A stretch of 64,000 nucleotides of DNA from JBJXGV01 sp046160485. GTDB lineage: Bacteria > Orphanbacterota > Orphanbacteria > JBJXGV01. Positions 57,048 through 64,000 of the stretch are shown here, one piece after another. Below the pieces are notes generated by a model, which did no database searches, was not told the origin of the DNA, and worked only from the letters and a program-made list of their open reading frames with translations. The position numbers and the translations under genes are program-made. The stretch lies in NCBI GenBank assembly GCA_046160485.1, contig JBJXGV010000020.1, positions 33,138 to 97,137 of the forward strand, in the 5' to 3' direction. Position 1 is the stretch's first letter; each line of letters opens with the position of its first letter.

Positions 57048-59509
57048 CGCCACCGACTCGTTCGTGTCGCGAACGCCGGTTTTCGACGAAGCGCGGCGTG
57101 AGGGCCGACAGGCGTTTCTTCGAGGGGGCGCCGCTCGCGGCGTTCGTAATCGCGCTCGCCGCGACCCTTGCGACGGCCGAATGGCCGGCGCGCGCGCACG
57201 CCTCCGCGTTCGACGCCCCGACGCCCGACGCGGATCCCTCACTCATCGACGCATACAGATCGCTCGGGTTCCGCGCGCTACTCGTCGAGGCGCTCTCGGT
57301 GCGCGTCGCACTCGATGCGCCCGGCGCCGAGCGCGAGGCCTTGGCGGCGGAGCTTGCCGGCGAGTTACTTCGCGACGGGCGCGCGCACGACGCGCTTCGC
57401 ACGCTCGCGCCGTTGCGTTCCACGCGGTGGACGGTCGAGTTCGCGCGGGCTGTGGCGCTGCGCGACGCGGGTTACATCGAGGCGGCCTACGATGCGATCG
57501 AGGCTCTCGCGGACTCGACGAACATCGCGCGAGCCGGGTTCGCGGCGGACGAGGCCGAGATGCGCGACTACGTCGCATATCTCCGCGGGACGCTTGCGCA
57601 CGCCGCGGGCGATGTGGAGCGCGCTTCGTCGCTGCTCGCGCGTGGGATGACGCTCGCCGAGACGGAGATCGTACGCGACGCAGCGGAGCGCGCGCAGCTT
57701 TGGGCGCTCGTCGAGCGCGGCGATGTCGAGCGCGCATTCACGCAGATTTGCCGCGGAAACTCGGTCGCGCGCCTCGGCGCGGCGGATCTGGTGCTGTTCA
57801 TCGCGGAGCGCCTCGCCGCGTCGGGGCGACCGGCCGCCGCGGAAACCCTCCTCTCGCGCGCCGCGGAGGACTTTCGCAAGTCGGCATCGAGCGTGAGCGC
57901 GTATCGCGCGCTCGAACAAGCGCGGGCCGCGCGCGGGGTTGTTCCCGACGCGGCGTTCCTTCTTCGCGGCGCCGAACTCGCGGAGGCCGCGGGCGCGTGG
58001 AAGAGCGCGATCGCATTCGCCCGGCGCGCGGCGAGCGTGGCGAGCACAGCCGACGCACGTAACCGCGCTCGGCGCATCGAAGGAATCGGGCTCTACAGCA
58101 CGGGCGAATTCGATGCGGCGGCGCGCGCACTCGCAGCGCTCCGCGCGGACGCGCCATCGCCGGCGATTTCGCGCGACGCGCTTCTTTTCCTCGCGCGCTC
58201 GGAGCGCAAACGCGGCCGCGAAGACGACGCGAGGGCGCACTACGTTCGCTTCCTCGCCGAGTTCCCGTCCGATTCCTTCGTCGAGGAGATACTCTGGGAC
58301 GGCGCGTGGGAGCACCGTCGAGCGGGCCGGCTCTCAATTGCGCTTGCGCGCTTCCGCGAAATCGCGGACCGCAGCCCGGCAGGAAAGCGAAACGACGAGG
58401 CGCTCTTCCAGGCGGCGCTCATGCGATGGAAGCTCGGCGACATCGCCGACGCCGCGCGGGACCTCGAGCGGCTCACGTCGCGCCGCCCGAACGCGGCGCT
58501 CGGTGCGCAGACGCTTTTTTTTCGGATGCGCCTCGCTCAAGCTGCCGGTGACACGACAAGGGCGCTCGTGCTTCGCGATTCGCTCATCAATAATTTCCGC
58601 GACACGTTCTACTCGACGTACGTCGCGCTCGAGGACGCGGGCCCCGCGCGCGCATGGCACGAGGCGCATGGCGGCGTCGAGGACCTCGCGCACCGGGTCG
58701 CGCGCGAGTACGACGCGGCCGCGGAGAATGAAGCCGCGCGGCGGTGGGCGGGAGTGTCGGCGACGGAACCGGCGCGGCTGCCCGACGCGCGCCGCATCCG
58801 GCGTGCCGAGCGCCTGCTCGCTGCGGGTCTGGCCGATTTCGCTGAGGCGGAGTTGCGCCTTGCGGAGCAGTCGTCCGACGGAGGCGCGTGGCGCGACTTC
58901 CATCTCGCGCTTCTCTACCGAAGCCACGGTTTCCCGCACCGCGCGCTCGCGGCAGGCAGCCGATTCGCCGAGTCGCGGCCCGGCACGCGGCCGCTTCTCG
59001 TGCAACGCTTCCTCTTCCCGCCGGCATATTTCGACGTCGCCGTACGAGCGGCCGTGCCCGTCGGGCTCGACCCCCGTTTCCTGCTCGCGATCGCGCGCGA
59101 AGAGAGCTGGTTCGAGGCGGATGTCGTTTCGTCCGCGGGTGCCGTCGGTCTCGCTCAGCTTCTTCCCACGACGGCCGAGCGCGTTTCTCGCCAGCTTGGC
59201 GATCTGCGCCTCGTCGAAGGCGGGCTCACCAACCCTGCAACGAATCTGCGTCTGGGTGCGTCGTACTTCGCGGGCCTCGTCCGCGAGTTCGACGGAAGTT
59301 CTCTCCTCGCGGCCGCGGGATACAACGCGGGCGAGGCCGCGGTCGCCAAGTGGCAGCCGTTCTACTCGCCGGTCGACGTGTCGAATTTCATCGAATCGAT
59401 TTCGTACACGGAAACGCGCGGGTACGTGAAGAAGGTCCTGCGAACTTACTGGCTCTATCGCGGAATCTACCCGACCGAGGGCGAGGCGGGAACACGGGCG
59501 CCGCAGTGA
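57038..59509 (+). CDS. Soluble lytic murein transglycosylase (Slt type)
   Basis: 823 residues; the ATG overlaps the guaA stop. A hydrophobic segment (about 29-50) acts as signal anchor. A long helical, TPR-like region (60-600) with repeats such as DARAHYVRFLAEFPSDSFVE and GKRNDEALFQAALMRWKLGD forms the superhelical doughnut. The C-terminal SLT domain has the catalytic Glu689 in IAREESWFEADVVSSAGAVG then LAQLLPTTAERVSRQLG, and AAGYNAGEAAVAKWQPFY. Cleaves peptidoglycan glycan strands to 1,6-anhydro products. It may be co-transcribed with purine genes only by position. Confidence 0.9.
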   Translation: MGVTPPTRSCRERRFSTKRGVRADRRFFEGAPLAAFVIALAATLATAEWPARAHASAFDAPTPDADPSLIDAYRSLGFRALLVEALSVRVALDAPGAEREALAAELAGELLRDGRAHDALRTLAPLRSTRWTVEFARAVALRDAGYIEAAYDAIEALADSTNIARAGFAADEAEMRDYVAYLRGTLAHAAGDVERASSLLARGMTLAETEIVRDAAERAQLWALVERGDVERAFTQICRGNSVARLGAADLVLFIAERLAASGRPAAAETLLSRAAEDFRKSASSVSAYRALEQARAARGVVPDAAFLLRGAELAEAAGAWKSAIAFARRAASVASTADARNRARRIEGIGLYSTGEFDAAARALAALRADAPSPAISRDALLFLARSERKRGREDDARAHYVRFLAEFPSDSFVEEILWDGAWEHRRAGRLSIALARFREIADRSPAGKRNDEALFQAALMRWKLGDIADAARDLERLTSRRPNAALGAQTLFFRMRLAQAAGDTTRALVLRDSLINNFRDTFYSTYVALEDAGPARAWHEAHGGVEDLAHRVAREYDAAAENEAARRWAGVSATEPARLPDARRIRRAERLLAAGLADFAEAELRLAEQSSDGGAWRDFHLALLYRSHGFPHRALAAGSRFAESRPGTRPLLVQRFLFPPAYFDVAVRAAVPVGLDPRFLLAIAREESWFEADVVSSAGAVGLAQLLPTTAERVSRQLGDLRLVEGGLTNPATNLRLGASYFAGLVREFDGSSLLAAAGYNAGEAAVAKWQPFYSPVDVSNFIESISYTETRGYVKKVLRTYWLYRGIYPTEGEAGTRAPQ

Positions 59510-60873
59510 CGTGCTTCGCCGGGCGATCGCTCGCCTCGTGCGTGATCGCCCTCAGCATCGCGATGGCCGCCGCGCCGGCCGGCGCGCGTATCGACGCGAC
59601 GACCCTCATCATCCCTCCTGAGAAACACACACTCGGGATCTACCGCGCGACGAACTTCCACTTGAAACTCTTTACCGGGCCGAAGAGCCGCTTTCAAAAC
59701 CCGCAGGGGCTTGCTTGCGTGAAACTCGCGAGCCTCGACGATCCCGCGCGTATCGGCGATGACGATGAACTCACGGTCTATGGCGTGAACGCGGACGAGC
59801 CGTCGATAATCTACAACGACTCGATGACCTCCGTGAAGATTTGGCGCGGGCCGATGCGCGCGCCTCGCGGGATCGCCGCGGACGCACTCGGTCGCGTCGT
59901 CGTAGCCGACACGGGAAACGACCGGCTCCTTTTCCTCGAGAATGATCGCGGCAAGCTCCAACTCAAGGCGACGGCGGGGGCGTCCGGCGCTGGGCCGCGG
60001 GAGTTTCGCGAGCCAACGGGGGTCGCGCTCGATTCGCGCGGCCGCGTCTACGTCGCGGACACGGGCAACAACCGGATCCAGATTCTCGACCGCGCGGGGC
60101 AATTCGTGAGCGAGTTCGGGCGCGCCTCGGGCGGCGTCGCCGGAGCCCCGACGCTTCTTGCGCCCACCGCGATCGCCGTCGTCGATCGCGATGAGCGCTG
60201 GTCGCAGCGCAAAACGGATCGCGTCGTCGTCGCCGATCGCGGTGGCCGCCGCCTGCAAGTCTTCACGCCCGCTGGCGAACTGCTTCACGCGTTCGCCGAT
60301 ACGACGCGTGATGGTCTCTCCTTCGCCTACGTCGCGCTCGACTACCATGACAACGTCTACGCGACCGACACGCGGCGCAGCCAGATCCACAAGTTCGACT
60401 CCTCCCTGAATTGGGTGGCGTCGTTCGGCCAGCGAGGCGACGGCGACGGCGAGTTCGACGCGCCGACTGGCATTGCGATCTGGCGCCGCCTCGGGCAGTT
60501 CTTCATCGCGGAGGCGACGGGAGCGCAATACTACTGGCTTGGCACCGACCTTCGCGACGTGCGGGCGCAGCCGCTCGTGCTCGCGTCCGGCGCCGAGCAG
60601 TCGCTTTCCTACACACTCACCGAGCGGTCGATCGTCGATATCGACCTGCTCGATCGTGACGATCGAGTCGTTCGATCGATTGCCCACCAGGCATACCAGG
60701 AGATCGGCGCGCAACGGACGCGTTGGGATTGCCGGTCCGACGGCGGAGTCGATCTCGCTCCGGGCGCGTATCGAGTTCGGATCGGCGCCGTCGCGACCTA
60801 CTCGTCGCGAAAGCATTTTCGGTGCGAGCGTGTCGTTCCGTTCGAAGTGCGCGCGGTGGAGCGCGGGTCGTGA
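59506..60873 (+). CDS. Secreted NHL-repeat protein with Ig-like tail
   Basis: 455 residues from the GTG at 59506 that overlaps the transglycosylase stop. Signal peptide MTCFAGRSLASCVIALSIAM, cleaved near AGARID. NHL blades include RAPRGIAADALGRVVVADTG, FREPTGVALDSRGRVYVADT, YVALDYHDNVYATDTRRSQI and FDAPTGIAIWRRLGQFFIAE. The C-terminal 90 residues (SLSYTLTERSIVDIDLLDRD then GVDLAPGAYRVRIGAVATYS) are a FlgD-like Ig module. Its stop overlaps the SGNH hydrolase start, so the three envelope genes form one unit. Confidence 0.8.
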   Translation: MTCFAGRSLASCVIALSIAMAAAPAGARIDATTLIIPPEKHTLGIYRATNFHLKLFTGPKSRFQNPQGLACVKLASLDDPARIGDDDELTVYGVNADEPSIIYNDSMTSVKIWRGPMRAPRGIAADALGRVVVADTGNDRLLFLENDRGKLQLKATAGASGAGPREFREPTGVALDSRGRVYVADTGNNRIQILDRAGQFVSEFGRASGGVAGAPTLLAPTAIAVVDRDERWSQRKTDRVVVADRGGRRLQVFTPAGELLHAFADTTRDGLSFAYVALDYHDNVYATDTRRSQIHKFDSSLNWVASFGQRGDGDGEFDAPTGIAIWRRLGQFFIAEATGAQYYWLGTDLRDVRAQPLVLASGAEQSLSYTLTERSIVDIDLLDRDDRVVRSIAHQAYQEIGAQRTRWDCRSDGGVDLAPGAYRVRIGAVATYSSRKHFRCERVVPFEVRAVERGS

Positions 60874-61847
60874 CGCCGAGCCCTAGGCCCGACGGTTTTC
60901 TCGAGCAACACGCGCGCGCGGCCAGCGTTGTGCTTACTCTAGGCGCCATAATCATTCTCTGCGGCGCGGGCGAAATCGCGATGCGCATCTTCGGCGGGGT
61001 CGGTTACGGCGGCTGGGGAGACCCCGCGTCGATTCACCTCGTCAAGAAGCAGTACTACGCCAACTCACGAGGCCTTCGTGATCGCGAGTTCGATTACCAA
61101 CGCGCGCCCGGCGAGTTCCGCCTACTCTGCCTCGGCGACTCGTTCACTTGGGGCCAGATGGTTCCTGCCAGCGCGGCGTACCCAAAAGCGCTGGAGCGGC
61201 TCCTGGGCGATCGCGATGCGACACGCCGCTACTCGGTGATCAATGCGGGACAACTCGGCTGGAGCACCGTCGATGAGGCGACGTGGCTGTCCGACGAGGG
61301 CGTGCTTTATCGCCCGAACGTCGTCGTCGTCGGCTTCTTCTTGAACGACGCGGAGCTCGGGCACTACGAAATCGCGCGGCTTCTGCCCGCGCGCCTTGAG
61401 GCGATTCTCTCGAGGTCGTACTTCTACTTCTTCGTGAAGTATCGCGTGCACATGCTCAAGGTCCGCTTCGGGCTCGAGAGCGGCTACGACGAGTACCTCT
61501 TGGAACTCTACGCGCCAGGCAGCGAGGGTTGGGCAAGGTGCGAAGCCGCACTCGGCCGGATTGCGGACGAGTCGCGGGCGATCGGGGCGCGTCCGCTCGT
61601 AGCGATCTTCCCGGTTATTCAGGATTGGGCACGCTACCCGTTCCTACACGCGCACAAACTCGTCGCCGAAGCGTGCGCGCAACGCGGGATCGCGTGCATC
61701 GATCTCTTCGACGCATTCGCCGCGTCGGGGCTCGATTGGCGCGAACTGCGCGTCGGCCCGAACGACGACCATCCCAGCACGGCTGGGCATCGCATCATCG
61801 CCCAAGGAATCCTCGAAGCGCTCGAGCGGGAGCAGATGCTCCCCTAA
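60870..61847 (+). CDS. Membrane-anchored SGNH/GDSL hydrolase
   Basis: 325 residues; the GTG overlaps the upstream stop. A membrane helix (AASVVLTLGAIIILCGAGEI, about 19-38) precedes the SGNH domain. Block I is LLCLGDSFTWGQMV (Ser nucleophile), the Gly/Asn blocks include VINAGQLGWSTVDEATW and VVVGFFLNDAELG, and the catalytic Asp-His pair is in VGPNDDHPSTAGHRIIAQGI. Members remove acetyl or acyl groups from glycans or lipids. The link to the lytic transglycosylase suggests peptidoglycan or polysaccharide modification, which is inference. Confidence 0.82.
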   Translation: MTPSPRPDGFLEQHARAASVVLTLGAIIILCGAGEIAMRIFGGVGYGGWGDPASIHLVKKQYYANSRGLRDREFDYQRAPGEFRLLCLGDSFTWGQMVPASAAYPKALERLLGDRDATRRYSVINAGQLGWSTVDEATWLSDEGVLYRPNVVVVGFFLNDAELGHYEIARLLPARLEAILSRSYFYFFVKYRVHMLKVRFGLESGYDEYLLELYAPGSEGWARCEAALGRIADESRAIGARPLVAIFPVIQDWARYPFLHAHKLVAEACAQRGIACIDLFDAFAASGLDWRELRVGPNDDHPSTAGHRIIAQGILEALEREQMLP

Positions 61848-61875
61848 CTCCGCCGCGTGCGTTCCGAGAAAGCGC

Positions 61876-61903
61876 TTGACGCATTTGTCAACCGATGTTT
61901 ATC
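61876..61903 (+). promoter_or_regulatory. Putative promoter of the cold-shock gene
   Basis: TTGACG (61876-61881), a 16-base spacer, and TTTATC (61898-61903) preceded by TG. It gives a leader of about 60 bases ending in AGAGGAGGGAACGAGG before the ATG. Confidence 0.5.
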
Positions 61904-61966
61904 CTTGGCGCGGATTCTAGTTTCACCGCCCGTAACACGCTCCACACGTAAGAGGAGGGAACGAGG

Positions 61967-62167
61967 ATGCCTCGCGGCAAGGTGAAGTGGTTCAACGAGA
62001 ACAAGGGTTACGGTTTCATCCAGCAGGAGAATGGCGAGGATGTCTTTGTCCACTTCTCTGCAATTCAAGAGGAGGGCTTCAAGACCCTAGCGGAGGGTCA
62101 GGAAGTCGAGTTCGAGATCGTCGAGGGCCAGAAAGGCCCGCAAGCCGCGAACGTTCGGAAGCGTTAG
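61967..62167 (+). CDS. cspA: Cold-shock domain protein
   Basis: 66 residues: MPRGKVKWFNENKGYGFIQQ with RNP1 (KGYGFI) and RNP2 (DVFVHFSAI) motifs, the full cold-shock domain that binds single-stranded RNA and DNA. A strong GAGGAGG ribosome site precedes the ATG and a hairpin follows. The gene is monocistronic. Confidence 0.97.
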   Translation: MPRGKVKWFNENKGYGFIQQENGEDVFVHFSAIQEEGFKTLAEGQEVEFEIVEGQKGPQAANVRKR

Positions 62168-62236
62168 TCCGCATCGCGTTCGCACATTCGAAACCTTCGC
62201 CGCAATCGCGGCGTTTCCGATCCGAAGCAGTCGAAT

Positions 62237-62267
62237 AAGCCCGCTCTCAGATTCTGGGAGCGGGCTT
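62237..62267 (+). terminator. Terminator after the cold-shock gene
   Basis: Perfect 10-bp stem AAGCCCGCTC (62237-62246) with GAGCGGGCTT (62258-62267), 11-base loop, followed by GGTGTTGT. Only a weak T tract, but the position (70 bases past the stop) fits. Confidence 0.7.
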
Positions 62268-62333
62268 GGTGTTGTCGCCGGCTCGTCCGGGGCGCGCTTG
62301 CTCGCGTTTCTCCTTTTTGCTAGGTTGAGGCCC

Positions 62334-64000
<1,667 letters not shown>

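Overview
High-GC bacterial chromosome segment with 55 protein genes on both strands, two tRNAs, one cobalamin riboswitch, and no insertion sequence, phage or CRISPR array. Many long secreted proteins end in FlgD-like sorting modules (one carries FPNPFNP). Together with a b6-type bc complex served by an octaheme cytochrome, this suggests an uncultured FCB-group or Eisenbacteria-like lineage. The phylum call is inference.

Layout. 1-2.4 kb: two secreted proteins on the minus strand, one with six Cys-rich repeats. 2.8-5.2 kb: pyrimidine-nucleoside phosphorylase and deoxyribose-phosphate aldolase (DeoC). 5.2-9 kb: sulfatase-fold lipoprotein, a NifS-like protein without its PLP lysine, and a membrane HEAT-repeat protein. 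9.1-15.3 kb: Rieske protein, split cytochrome b, octaheme cytochrome and a cupredoxin-like protein. 15.3-17.2 kb: CYTH protein, a stand-alone BMC-T shell protein and a membrane Mrr-like protein. 17.4-21.3 kb: zinc-ribbon protein, lipoprotein, two L,D-transpeptidases and a degenerate relative. 21.3-22.5 kb: NupC-type nucleoside transporter. 22.6-29 kb: cobalamin riboswitch, then a BtuB-like TonB receptor with three secreted propeller-like proteins. 29.2-36.5 kb: mixed metabolic genes. 36.7-40.4 kb: NHL lipoproteins, a P460-like cytochrome and a DUF971 protein. 40.5-40.9 kb: tRNA-Leu and tRNA-Ala. 41.5-44.8 kb: large secreted metalloprotease. 44.9-48.9 kb: bacterial microcompartment (BMC) operon. 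49-64 kb: proS, rpsT, a FadL-like porin, purN-purC-purH-guaA, lytic transglycosylase, NHL protein, SGNH hydrolase, cold-shock protein and partial secA.

Main story. The BMC operon encodes one hexamer (BMC-H), three pentamers (BMC-P), one BMC-T, a CoA-acylating aldehyde dehydrogenase and a class II sugar-phosphate aldolase. DeoC, the dehydrogenase and the class II aldolase each carry a short amphipathic helix at one end that looks like a cargo-targeting peptide, and both aldolases have a Cys cluster beside it. With NupC, the nucleoside phosphorylase, DeoC and the satellite BMC-T elsewhere in the window, this reads as a dispersed, nucleoside-fed and possibly deoxy-sugar-fed microcompartment. Acetaldehyde from DeoC, and lactaldehyde from the second aldolase, would feed one shell-enclosed dehydrogenase. 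No phosphotransacylase or alcohol dehydrogenase is visible here.

A second pattern is promoter placement. Many genes have a -35/-10 pair whose -10 box (often TAGAGT-like) ends only 6-11 bases before the start codon, implying leaderless or nearly leaderless mRNAs.
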